In this document: positions 36,478 to 45,086 of the stretch, piece after piece
Position numbering within the stretch: position 1 is the first letter of the stretch
Layout of the letters: every line of letters starts with the position of its first letter
Assembly (NCBI RefSeq): GCF_004358345.1
Contig: NZ_CP037952.1
Coordinates: 3,596,001 to 3,660,000 of the forward strand
DNA length: 64,000 nt
Direction of reading: 5' to 3'
Source of the DNA: Parashewanella spongiae
Lineage (GTDB): Bacteria; Pseudomonadota; Gammaproteobacteria; Enterobacterales; Shewanellaceae
The notes under the pieces: generated by a model
The model's database searches: none
Told to the model about the DNA's origin: nothing
What the model saw: the letters and a program-made list of their open reading frames with translations, nothing else
Translations under genes and position numbers: made by a program

Positions 36478-37513
36478 CACCGCCTCCACCGCCGCTTAAC
36501 ATTAGCTCACCACTCTCACTCAATCTTCGAGCTATGGATAATATTTCTTTTTGGGCAACCTCAACTTCGCTGATCCGTATCGGCCCCATAGCTTCTAAGT
36601 CATCATTTAACAATTCTGCTGCACGTTTGGACATGTTCCCAAGCAGTTTATTTTTAAGGGCATCGTCCGCACCTTTTAGCGCTTTCATTAGCACATCTTG
36701 TTGAATTTCACGCAATAAGGCTTGAATGCCTCGGTCGTCAACATCAATGAGGTTTTCAAACACAAACATAAGATCTTGAATTTGCTGAGCCATTTCTTCA
36801 TCAGATTCACGCAATGTCTCCATTAAGTGACTCTCGACACCTGTATCCAAGAAGTTCATGATATTTGCTGCCGCTTTCAAGCCACCCATTTTGGCAGCTT
36901 GTGCACCACCTTGACCCGCGAACTGTTTTTCCATGATGTCATTTAATTCTTGTAATGCAGCAGGTTGCACTTCTTCAAGATTAGCAATACGCATCATTAA
37001 ATCTAAACGTGTATTTTCAGGGAACTGTGCAAAAATTTCAGCGGCTTGATCCGGCTCAAGGTAAGATAATACAATCGTTTGAATTTGCGGATGTTCGTTT
37101 TGAATGATTGTTGCAACTTGTCTTGCATCCATCCATTTTAATGAATCAAGACCTTTCGAGCCTCCGCCAGCTACAATTTGCTCGATCAAGTTGCCAGCTT
37201 TGTCTTCACCTAATGCTGCGGTTAGGGCTTTACGGACAAAATCTTCACTATTAAAGCCAATCGCAGAAAACTTTTGGATTTCGTCCAAAAATAGTTTATG
37301 CACACCAATGACTTTTTCTTGGCCGTAATCTTGGGTAGAGGCCATTGCCATACCCAATTGTTGTACCTGTTTTGGCTCTAAATGGCGCAAAACAGAAGCG
37401 GCATCCGCTTCGCTTAAGCTCAACAACAAGATTGCGGCTTTTTCTACACCTGTAATATTACTCACTACAGCCGTAGAGACTTGGGTTGGGTCATCACTAC
37501 TAATATCAGGCAT
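36464..37513 (-). CDS. fliG: Flagellar motor switch protein FliG
   Basis: The 349-aa rotor protein has N-terminal (MS-ring binding), middle (EHPQIQTIVLSYLEPDQAAE) and C-terminal torque domains (LMFVFENLIDVDDRGIQALL with the charged residues facing the stator). It overlaps the fliF stop by 8 bp and ends in a glycine-rich tail (GGGGGDEFL). Confidence 0.96.
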   Translation of the reverse strand: MPDISSDDPTQVSTAVVSNITGVEKAAILLLSLSEADAASVLRHLEPKQVQQLGMAMASTQDYGQEKVIGVHKLFLDEIQKFSAIGFNSEDFVRKALTAALGEDKAGNLIEQIVAGGGSKGLDSLKWMDARQVATIIQNEHPQIQTIVLSYLEPDQAAEIFAQFPENTRLDLMMRIANLEEVQPAALQELNDIMEKQFAGQGGAQAAKMGGLKAAANIMNFLDTGVESHLMETLRESDEEMAQQIQDLMFVFENLIDVDDRGIQALLREIQQDVLMKALKGADDALKNKLLGNMSKRAAELLNDDLEAMGPIRISEVEVAQKEILSIARRLSESGELMLSGGGGGDEFL

Positions 37514-39218
37514 CTTCTTGCAACCAGCTCTTAATTACTTGAGTTGAAAGCTCGGGCTCGTTGGCCACAAGCGCGCGAATCGCTTTGATCATATCATCAT
37601 CTTTATGCAAATCGGGTATAAGAATTGAGCCATCATCAGCATAACTGTACTCTGAGTCCGATTTATTTAGCATCCCCAAGGTATCTACGGCATATTGATC
37701 TTCAATTTCTGCTAATTCGTTACCAGTGCTGCTTTCATCATTCGCTTTATCGCCATCTGGTTGAACCATTCGCTTAAACATTGGGCGAATGACCGTCACT
37801 ATTAACACAATGACAACTAATGCACCCAAAGCGAGTTTGACCGTTCGCATAAACCATGGTTGCTCCCAAATTTCTGGTTTAGGTGCGCTTTCTACCAATT
37901 GATCCATAAATGGCACACTGACAACTTCTAGCACATCACCTCTAGCAGCATTAAAACCAACTGCGCCCTCAAGTAAACGGCGAATATTAGCAATTTCTTG
38001 ATCATTACGAGACACGCGATCAACTTGGCCATTTTCATCGGCTACACCAGATTTAAAATTAACAGCAACAGAAACAGAGACACGATTTACAGTACCTACT
38101 TGTTGGCGAGTGTGGCTTACTGTCGTGTCTAATTCGAAATTGCGAGTGGCCTCGCGGTGCAAAGAGCCTGACGCTCCAGTTTCACTTGCCGCTGCATTTG
38201 TGGCATCTTGAGGGATATCTGATGCCGCAGGAGGCTGATTAGTCAACGCCCCCGGGATACCTCCAATCCCACCACCTTTTGAGTTCGTTTCTAACGTTTG
38301 CTCACTTCGCACAGCATTTTGATCTGGACTAAAACGTTTTGTTGTTTTTTCAACTGCAGTAAAGTCCATAGAAACATCAACTTGAGATGAAAAGTTTTCA
38401 GGACCTAGTATCGGAATAAGAATTGACTGGATTTTATTGCGGTATTCATTTTCTTTTGCCTGAGCAATTTCGATTTCTCGGCGTGCTCTGGAGGAAGCAC
38501 CATCTTGACTGCCAGAATTAAGTAATCGACCCGACGAATCTGTCACGGTTACACGACTTGGGTCCATTCCTTGAACCGCAGAAGCCACAATATCAACGAT
38601 TGAATCGATTTCTTCTTGCCCCAAACCACTTCGGCGAGTAGTGATCACCACTGTTGCACTTGGCTTAGAAGCACTTCGTGCGAATACGTTTTCTTTTGGC
38701 AGAGCTAAAATTACTTTTGCACGACTCACGCGCTTGAGTTCTTCAATAGCTCTCGCTAAATTCATCTCTTGGCTGTGCTTTAATCGTGCTTGCTCCATCC
38801 TTTGGCTAACGCCAAAACCACTGTCTTTACTCAAATAGTCATCATTTTTACTGCTACTTTCAACACCGGCGCGGCTTAACAATAATTTGACTTCTTGATA
38901 CTTATTTTCAGGGACTAAAACAACATCAACTTCTATTTTTCGATCGATTTTATTCTTATCAAGTACATCAAGTACTTGGATCATCTCTTGGGTATCCATT
39001 TTCCCAAGAGGGCGATACTCAGGTTCTTGTGCTATTAAGATCACAAACACCGCAAGTGCAAGACATACAGCTAATGCCAGGATCATTGTCACTTGGCGAA
39101 GTGCGTTTGAACTACCAAGCCCGCCTAACATTCCTGATTTGTGTTCTTGCGCTGCGCCATCAACGCTTCCATTTGCATCTGAAGACGTATTTCCGCTTAG
39201 TGCTAATTCTGTGCTCAC
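37506..39218 (-). CDS. fliF: Flagellar MS-ring protein FliF
   Basis: This 570-aa inner membrane ring protein has two membrane helices (about 43-64 and 448-470). The periplasmic ring-building motifs lie between them (EYRPLGKMDTQEMIQVLDVL, FARSASKPSATVVI). The C-terminal FliG-binding tail is acidic and ends QVIKSWLQEDA. It begins 33 bp after fliE. Confidence 0.95.
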   Translation of the reverse strand: MSTELALSGNTSSDANGSVDGAAQEHKSGMLGGLGSSNALRQVTMILALAVCLALAVFVILIAQEPEYRPLGKMDTQEMIQVLDVLDKNKIDRKIEVDVVLVPENKYQEVKLLLSRAGVESSSKNDDYLSKDSGFGVSQRMEQARLKHSQEMNLARAIEELKRVSRAKVILALPKENVFARSASKPSATVVITTRRSGLGQEEIDSIVDIVASAVQGMDPSRVTVTDSSGRLLNSGSQDGASSRARREIEIAQAKENEYRNKIQSILIPILGPENFSSQVDVSMDFTAVEKTTKRFSPDQNAVRSEQTLETNSKGGGIGGIPGALTNQPPAASDIPQDATNAAASETGASGSLHREATRNFELDTTVSHTRQQVGTVNRVSVSVAVNFKSGVADENGQVDRVSRNDQEIANIRRLLEGAVGFNAARGDVLEVVSVPFMDQLVESAPKPEIWEQPWFMRTVKLALGALVVIVLIVTVIRPMFKRMVQPDGDKANDESSTGNELAEIEDQYAVDTLGMLNKSDSEYSYADDGSILIPDLHKDDDMIKAIRALVANEPELSTQVIKSWLQEDA

Positions 39219-39251
39219 GATAACTACCTGTTCGCCAATTTAACTTACGGA

Positions 39252-39590
39252 TTAAACCGTCATATTCATTATTTCTTTGTACGCATCGACCAGTTTATTT
39301 CTCACTTGGACTGTGGCTTCAAAAGCAACACTCGCTTTTTCTCTTGCAATCACAGTATCAGAAAGTGTGACACTGGTATCACCCATTTCCAAACGTGTTG
39401 CTAAATTGGCAGAGTTAGATTGTAGCTGATTGATATTTCCCATTGCCATCGACAATAACTCACTAAAGTCACTCCCTGAAGTGTTATTTACTTCACGAAT
39501 TAATCCTGCACTTTGTAGATTAGCGGACGGAGTAATCTCTCCCTTGATGGACTGCATTTCTTGCAATAACTCATTAGCATTGATTTGCAT
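39252..39590 (-). CDS. fliE: Flagellar hook-basal body adaptor FliE
   Basis: This 112-aa rod adaptor links the MS ring to the rod. The C-terminal half (SVAFEATVQVRNKLVDAYKE, then IMNMTV) is the FliE signature. It is first gene of the fliE-F-G-H-I-J run and is preceded by a strong sigma-54 promoter. Confidence 0.93.
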   Translation of the reverse strand: MQINANELLQEMQSIKGEITPSANLQSAGLIREVNNTSGSDFSELLSMAMGNINQLQSNSANLATRLEMGDTSVTLSDTVIAREKASVAFEATVQVRNKLVDAYKEIMNMTV

Positions 39591-39639
39591 ACTCGTCTCC
39601 CTGCGACTTATTTTTGACGATAACCACTGTCAACAAACT

Positions 39640-39657
39640 AAGCATTAAGTGTGCCAA
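39640..39657 (-). promoter_or_regulatory. Sigma-54 promoter for the fliE operon
   Basis: On the minus strand the site reads TTGGCACACTTAATGCTT, with a perfect TTGGCAC -24 box and GG-N10-GC spacing. The predicted start near 39630 leaves about 40 bases to the fliE ATG. A MITE begins only 15 bp upstream at 39672. Confidence 0.85.
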
Positions 39658-39671
39658 AAAAACAATCATTA

Positions 39672-40222
39672 GGATCTGTTGATCTTTCGTGACTGTTTTT
39701 GCAGCGATAAATTGGTTATTTTATGCAAGGTAGAGTTTGTGAGGTTTGGTTATTATCGACATACAAAACTGTCGTTACTTCGTTTCCAAATAAGAAAATG
39801 ATAACGCAGCACCTTTGATTTAGAAAGAGCGACCAATATACGCCCTCTCTTTTTTCGATGCTTTTGAGCATTCACTGCTCTGTGTTGTGACCAGCTCACT
39901 TAGATGGCTAAGCATCACTGCTCACACCTTGAACAGATAAACCTAAATAAATCGGTTGGGAGCGTTCATATACGCAGAAAAAATTACTGATAGCAAGTCA
40001 TGAATAGCAGCAAGTAGTGGTTCTACTTGCAAAATTTATAACGCAGCTAGCGGTGATTTTGGCAAGTATATGAATGTTCAGCACTCACCTGATTGGTGAA
40101 TTAGGGTTGTTTAGTTTTGTATTTAACTTCAATAGATTAAAGCTAAATTGTGCGTTCAACCGATTTATTTAGGATAAATGCTCAAATAGCACAAAATTTA
40201 ATCCTGAAAGGTCAACAGACCC
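39672..40222 (+). repeat. MITE family M1 with nested element E
   Basis: The ends are GGATCTGTTGATCTTTC and GAAAGGTCAACAGACCC, flanked by TA (39670-39671 and 40223-40224). The 551 bp reduce to 313 bp when the nested element (233 bp) and its 5-bp duplication are removed, equal to the copy at 25234-25546. Confidence 0.87.
39942..40174 (+). repeat. MITE family E nested in M1
   Basis: This 233-bp element has a perfect 17-bp inverted end (CCTAAATAAATCGGTTG / CAACCGATTTATTTAGG) and a 5-bp target duplication ATAAA (39937-39941 and 40175-40179). Size and CCTA ends are like family D, but the interior differs in most positions. Confidence 0.87.
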
Positions 40223-40334
40223 TAGTCTTATGAATAACGAGCATAGATCAAATCATGAACAAATCATCATTAAGATTTAACTTTAAGGAAATTATAAAAA
40301 AACAATTATCTTATAAAATTAACCTAAGCAAATG

Positions 40335-40450
40335 AAAGCCCCCGCGAAGGCTGGAAACCAAGTAACGACAGTTTGTATGTCGGTAGTGTAGCGCCTTTTT
40401 CTTGTTTAGAAAAAGTCTCTGGGTACCAGCCTACGCTGGTATGGCAAATC
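40335..40450 (-). repeat. Hairpin repeat element family F, copy 3 (partial)
   Basis: It contains the CGAAGGCTGG, AAGTAACGACAG and CCAGCCTACGCTGG segments in the same order as 25085-25200, with more divergence. Its ends are unclear. Confidence 0.5.
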
Positions 40451-40464
40451 ACAGATCTCACTGA

Positions 40465-40505
40465 TTAGTTCGCCCCAAAGGGCGGGGAACTAAACCCAAA
40501 GAGAT
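40465..40505 (+). repeat. Short hairpin repeat family H, copy 2
   Basis: TTAGTTCGCCCC and GGGCGGGGAACTAA form an imperfect hairpin just upstream of the HAD-like gene. It is similar to 32665-32704 and 45005-45050. Confidence 0.5.
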
Positions 40506-40525
40506 TAAACATTAAGGTGAACAAT

Positions 40526-41728
40526 ATGGCTGTAAATAACAATTTTTTAGCTCTAGTAACTTACAACTTTGAAAACGGTGATATTGACATTTCAGAAGGC
40601 AGTGAGTCTACCGCTAAAAGAATTAGTGATGCTGTTTCTCAAGGTGAGCCTTTAAAAGTCACCATAATGCGCCAACAATACTCTAACTCAGAGCAAAATC
40701 ATGCTGTTGAAACAACCTTTAACTTAACTTTGAAAAATGGGAAGTTTGTTGAAGACTCATCAATCATGACGAAAGCGGCTCAAACACTAGAAAAGCTACT
40801 CCTTAATCAGAGTTATAATGCCAGCATAATCAGTGCCTTTCTTTCTAAAATAAATGAAGGAAAAAAATCTGACTTAAGTAGTTTTGCAGATAGTGAGTGG
40901 GTTATTACACAAAAAGGTGAAGATAAAAGCCACCCAAGCGAAACAAAACAAGCTTCAGCTCAAGCCAGCATTTCGTCGCAAGATGTTACGCCTATACTTG
41001 CCACACCAAAAGCGACTAATCACGAAAGTTATAGCAGTTATGAGAACGTTACAAAACTAGAAAGTATTAAGCAATTCATACAACCTATACCCGACACAGT
41101 CATAATTTTTGATTTAGACGACACATTAATTAGTGACGATGTAAAAGCGGAATATCAAACTAAATCAAAATTAACGCTAGAAGATGCATTAGTTGCTACC
41201 CACAAAACAACCACTATCCCAAATATACCGATGTATTTGGCTGAACTTAGAGCCAAATTACCTGATGGTGGTAAAATTGTTTTAATGACCAATTCGCTTG
41301 AATCTAGTATGAATCGAAAATTGCAAGCAATAGGATTAGAAAAGAAACTTTTTGACTTTATTGATACTAAAGATGAGGTTCTAGCCCGTACTCAAACTGA
41401 AAAAGCAACAAACAAAGGTTTGAGACTCGAAAACTTGTGTCAAAAGCACGGCCTTAAACCCAAACAAATTTGCATTGTCGATGACGAGAAACAACATTTA
41501 GATTCAGTTCGTAAATCGAGCCAAAAACTTAAAGTTCCAACGTTTGTTTCAGTCCAATATAGCGGTGCTTGCCTAATGCAACATCGTGCAGCGGCAATCA
41601 CTCACTGCTACGATGATAGAATGGTAGGAAAATCATTAGATTACTATCTAAATTGGAACTACACAAAATCAGATTATAGTCGAGATGTTAAAGCTCAAAA
41701 AGATCAATATGACTCGGCAATATACTAG
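40526..41728 (+). CDS. HAD-superfamily-like hydrolase with unknown N-terminal domain
   Basis: The 400-aa protein has an N-terminal part (1-185) that I do not recognise, including a Ser/Gln/Ala-rich linker. The HAD-type domain (about 190-345) has motif I FDLDDTL (nucleophile Asp196, Asp198), motif II MTNS (Thr255), a candidate motif III lysine near 297 and motif IV VDDE (319-320). The arrangement recalls DUF2608-type HAD proteins of intracellular bacteria, but this is not certain. The ATG at 40526 follows AAGGTG at 6 bases; a GTG at 40517 is in frame. The stop codon straddles the junction with a MITE, so the original C-terminus may have been longer. It lies on the strand opposite to fliE and flrC. 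Confidence 0.8.
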   Translation: MAVNNNFLALVTYNFENGDIDISEGSESTAKRISDAVSQGEPLKVTIMRQQYSNSEQNHAVETTFNLTLKNGKFVEDSSIMTKAAQTLEKLLLNQSYNASIISAFLSKINEGKKSDLSSFADSEWVITQKGEDKSHPSETKQASAQASISSQDVTPILATPKATNHESYSSYENVTKLESIKQFIQPIPDTVIIFDLDDTLISDDVKAEYQTKSKLTLEDALVATHKTTTIPNIPMYLAELRAKLPDGGKIVLMTNSLESSMNRKLQAIGLEKKLFDFIDTKDEVLARTQTEKATNKGLRLENLCQKHGLKPKQICIVDDEKQHLDSVRKSSQKLKVPTFVSVQYSGACLMQHRAAAITHCYDDRMVGKSLDYYLNWNYTKSDYSRDVKAQKDQYDSAIY

Positions 41729-42280
41729 GGTCTGTTGATCTTTCGTGATTGTTTTTGCAGCGATAAATTGGTTATTTTACGCAAGGCAGAGTTTGTGAGG
41801 TTTGGTTATTATCGACATACAAAACTGTCGTTACTTCGTTTCCAAATAAGAAAACGATAACGCAGCACCTTTTATTTAGAAAAAGCGACCAATTTACGCT
41901 CTCTCTTTTTTCGATGCTTTTGAGCATTCACTGTTCTGTCTTGTGACCCGCTCACTTAGATGGCTAAGCATCACTACTCACGCCTTGAACCTAAAAACAT
42001 TAGTTGAACGCTGAGTATATGAGTAACTGTTTGAGTCAATAAGATGACTTTATCATCATGGCTTTCACCCAATGAGTGAAGTGCTCTACGCTCACAAGCT
42101 TGCTAAAATGACTGATATCTGCGTTGTAACTTTTGCAAGTAGAATAACTACTTGCTGCAAGCTACGCCTTACTATCAGCCATTTTTTCTATGCTTGAGAA
42201 CGCAGTCAACTGATGTTTCTAGGTTGAACAGAAAAATGCTCAAATAGCACAAAATTTAACCCTGAAAGATCAACAGACCT
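41728..42280 (+). repeat. MITE family M1 with nested element D
   Basis: The ends are GGGTCTGTTGATCTTTC and GAAAGATCAACAGACCT, flanked by TA (41726-41727, 42281-42282). The first base G completes the TAG stop of the HAD-like gene. Removing the nested 234 bp and the 5-bp duplication leaves 314 bp. Confidence 0.87.
41990..42223 (+). repeat. MITE family D, complete copy nested in M1
   Basis: This 234-bp element has ends CCTAAAAACATTAGTTGAAC and TCAACTGATGTTTCTAGG and is flanked by TTGAA (41985-41989 and 42224-42228), a 5-bp target duplication. It lies within a few bases of the position where element E entered the other M1 copy. Confidence 0.87.
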
Positions 42281-42295
42281 TAAGGATTGCATTCA

Positions 42296-43681
42296 CTATG
42301 CTGGGATTTCTATCCCAGCATCTCTCATTTTAGCCATTTTATATCTAAGCGTTCTCGCACTAATACCCAGTTTTTCCGCAACCATTTTTCGGCTACCGTC
42401 ACATTGATTTAATGTTTCTAATATAATCAAATGCTCTTGGGCTTGTAGCTCACCACCGAGACCTTCTTGCTGGGGTGCATTAACGACTTGTTCCGAACCA
42501 CTGTTTGTCGATACATCCGCCGATGTCACCCTAGAGATTTCAGTAGCATCAATGATAATGTCGTTTGCGCTAATTTGTTTACCTTGCAGTAAAATCACCG
42601 CTCGCTGCATGACATTGTCAAGTTCACGAACATTTCCCGGCCAGCGATGCATTAATAACTTTCTAGTTGCTGCATCATCAAGTGTTGGCGTTTCCACAAA
42701 ACCTTGTCTTTGACTGTGCCGCTCGATTAAGTGTCTCGCTAACGGCAGAATATCGGCAGGTCGCTGACTTAACGCAGGCCAAGTTAAAGGAAACACATTA
42801 ATACGATAATATAAATCTTCCCGAAAGTTGCCTGACTCTGCCATTGCTTTTAAATCACGATTTGAAGTCGCAAGTACGCGTACATCAAGCTTAATGGTTT
42901 TTCGGCTTCCTAAGCGTTCCACTTCACGCTCTTGTAAAACCCTCAATAACTTAGCTTGTAAACCGAGTTCCATTTCTGATATTTCGTCAAGTAAAAGTGT
43001 ACCGCCTTGAGCCTGTTCAAACTTGCCAGGACATGCCTGATGTGCGCCTGTAAAAGCACCCTTTTCATAGCCAAATAAGGTCGCTTCTAACATGTTTTCT
43101 GGAATGGCGGCGCAGTTAATTGCAATAAAAGCCGCATCATTACGATGGCTGTGTTGATGCACATAGCGAGCAAGCACTTCCTTACCTGAACCACTAGGTC
43201 CCATTATCATGACTGATGCGTCAGATTGAGCCACACGCTCCGCTAAGGATAGTAACTGCAAGCTTTTCTCATCTTCGACGATTGGCGCATTAAAATCTGT
43301 TTTACTCGGTAAGTATCGACTGACTTGGTTTATCAATACTTCTGTTGCAAATGGTTTAGCTAAATAATCCACCGCACCGAGTTTTATTGCCCTGACAGCG
43401 TCATTAATTGTGGCAAATGCTGTCATCATTAACATCGGAATTTTTGCATGGTTGGCTTGCATGTAATTTAATAACCCAAGCCCACCAATGCCTTCCATTT
43501 GGACATCGCTGATCACCATGTCAAAAGCCACTTTTTTGGTAACTGCAGATTTTAATTCAAGAATGGCATCCTCAGCACTTCCAACATCCACACAATCAAA
43601 TTGTGCTAATAAAAGAGTATCAACTAATGCTTCACGAAGTGATTCATCATCTTCGACAAGTAATATTCTAGCTTCTGTCAT
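42296..43681 (-). CDS. flrC: Sigma-54-dependent flagellar response regulator FlrC
   Basis: The 461-aa activator of middle flagellar genes has a receiver domain (1-125) with acidic pair VEDDE and phospho-acceptor VISDVQMEG. The AAA+ domain (about 135-365) has Walker A GPSGSGKEVLA and the sigma-54 contact loop GAFTGA. A Fis-type helix-turn-helix lies at the C-terminus (KMVAEKLGISARTLRYKMAK). It follows flrB by 24 bp. Likely targets here are the sigma-54 promoters of flhA and fliE. Confidence 0.95.
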   Translation of the reverse strand: MTEARILLVEDDESLREALVDTLLLAQFDCVDVGSAEDAILELKSAVTKKVAFDMVISDVQMEGIGGLGLLNYMQANHAKIPMLMMTAFATINDAVRAIKLGAVDYLAKPFATEVLINQVSRYLPSKTDFNAPIVEDEKSLQLLSLAERVAQSDASVMIMGPSGSGKEVLARYVHQHSHRNDAAFIAINCAAIPENMLEATLFGYEKGAFTGAHQACPGKFEQAQGGTLLLDEISEMELGLQAKLLRVLQEREVERLGSRKTIKLDVRVLATSNRDLKAMAESGNFREDLYYRINVFPLTWPALSQRPADILPLARHLIERHSQRQGFVETPTLDDAATRKLLMHRWPGNVRELDNVMQRAVILLQGKQISANDIIIDATEISRVTSADVSTNSGSEQVVNAPQQEGLGGELQAQEHLIILETLNQCDGSRKMVAEKLGISARTLRYKMAKMRDAGIEIPA

Positions 43682-43705
43682 AAGTACCTCTGGATGATTT
43701 TTTGC

Positions 43706-44785
43706 TTAGGCTGCAGCAGACAATGCAGGAAAGCTAAGGATAAAATGGCAACCTTTGCCAAGTTCACACTTTAAATTAATGTTGCCGTTGTGGTTTCTAA
43801 CAACTGACTGAACAACAGCAAGCCCTAAACCCGTGCCTTGCGCCTTTGTTGTATAAAACGGTTCTAATATTCGTTTTTCTGTGCCTGACTCAAGACCTTT
43901 ACCATCGTCAATCACTTCTAAAAACAATTGGGACTGTCTTTCACAAGATTTAACGGTGACATTTTTTGCGCCTGCTTCAAGACTGTTCATCACTAAATTG
44001 TTAATTGCTGAACTTAACGCATTTTCATTGGCCATTAACTGAGCTGATGATTCATTGATAAACCGTAATGTACAATTTTTCTTTTCTGCAATCGGCTCAC
44101 AATCAGCTGAAACTTGTTCTAGCACTTGCTCGAAACTTACTGGTTCACCTTGTTGATTTTGGCGCCCTCTTGCCATTAACAACATGTCATTAACTTGATG
44201 TTCCAACTGATTTAATCGATTGATGAGTTTATCTTGAAACTTAGCTTTACTGGCTTCTGGCAACTTTGGATTTTTAAGATTTGATGCATAAAGCATCGCT
44301 GCTGAGAGCGGCGTACGAACTTGGTGAGCCAATTTTGCCACCATTTTTCCGAGCGAAGATAAACGTTGTAAATGAGATAGGTTCTGTTGAAGTTGCCGAG
44401 TTTCAGTAAGATCGGTCAAGACAATAAGCTGACCGGGTTCTGGCGATAGTGGCGTGATAGCAAGCTTAACTCGACGACCATTTCTGAGAGATACTTCATG
44501 CCCGTCATCTTTTTGCGGAGAAAAAGCACGATTAATGATGGTTAGCCACTTTTGCCCTTCGAGTGGTTCACCCAAGAGTTCTAATGCAACGGGGTTGGCC
44601 TGAGTCACCATACCATTACCATCCAGTATCACAATCCCTGAAGGCATGGCCTGTAAAATATGCTCGACACGGCTAGACATGTTATCAACTTCACCCTTAA
44701 ATAAATTGGCTTTACTTGGGTGTGCAACGTCTTGTGCGTGTTTATTAATTGGCGTGACAGCCTGAACATTAGACAACTTACTCAC
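43706..44785 (-). CDS. flrB: Flagellar sensor histidine kinase FlrB
   Basis: The 359-aa cytoplasmic kinase for FlrC has a PAS domain (about 35-125: AMPSGIVILDGNGMVTQANP), an H box (LAHQVRTPLSAAMLYASNL) and an ATPase domain with VNDMLLMARG, NNLVMNSLEAGA and GTGLGLAVVQ. There is no membrane segment. The GTG at 44785 abuts its purine stretch closely. An ATG at 44683 (MSSRVEHILQ) with AAGGGTGAAG upstream is a real alternative and would lose 34 poorly conserved residues. Confidence 0.93.
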   Translation of the reverse strand: MSKLSNVQAVTPINKHAQDVAHPSKANLFKGEVDNMSSRVEHILQAMPSGIVILDGNGMVTQANPVALELLGEPLEGQKWLTIINRAFSPQKDDGHEVSLRNGRRVKLAITPLSPEPGQLIVLTDLTETRQLQQNLSHLQRLSSLGKMVAKLAHQVRTPLSAAMLYASNLKNPKLPEASKAKFQDKLINRLNQLEHQVNDMLLMARGRQNQQGEPVSFEQVLEQVSADCEPIAEKKNCTLRFINESSAQLMANENALSSAINNLVMNSLEAGAKNVTVKSCERQSQLFLEVIDDGKGLESGTEKRILEPFYTTKAQGTGLGLAVVQSVVRNHNGNINLKCELGKGCHFILSFPALSAAA

Positions 44786-44814
44786 TCCGTCAAAAAATTA
44801 CCTATGACGGAGTT

Positions 44815-44833
44815 ATGCAGTTATGATGCCAAA
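44815..44833 (-). promoter_or_regulatory. Sigma-54 promoter for flrBC
   Basis: On the minus strand the site is TTTGGCATCATAACTGCAT, with GG and GC 10 bases apart. This fits flrBC being activated by FlrA. The expected start is near 44805. Confidence 0.78.
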
Positions 44834-44869
44834 GTAAAACACCCCAGAGAAGCAAGGTATTGTCACTCT

Positions 44870-45002
44870 AGCGCAGGCCGGAAACCAAGTAACAACAGTG
44901 TTGTATGTCGGTAGTCTAGTGCCTTTGCTTTTTCTATAAAAGTCACTGGATACCAGCCTTAGTTGGTATGACAAAGATTGGTATTTTCTAAATCGCTAGA
45001 TC
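44870..45002 (-). repeat. Hairpin repeat element family F, copy 4
   Basis: It matches the family from the GGCCGGAAAC segment to the end GATCCC, as in 25085-25231. It fills most of the flrA-flrB gap, upstream of the flrB promoter. Confidence 0.6.
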
Positions 45003-45004
45003 CC

Positions 45005-45050
45005 TCAGTTCGCCCCTGTGGGCGAGGAATTAAACCTGAAGTAATCAAAG
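45005..45050 (+). repeat. Short hairpin repeat family H, copy 3
   Basis: CAGTTCGCCCCTGTGGGCGAG followed by GAATTAAACC; directly adjacent to the family F copy. Confidence 0.5.
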
Positions 45051-45086
45051 CTAATAGCTTGAACTGAATAGAATAGATAAAAACAA

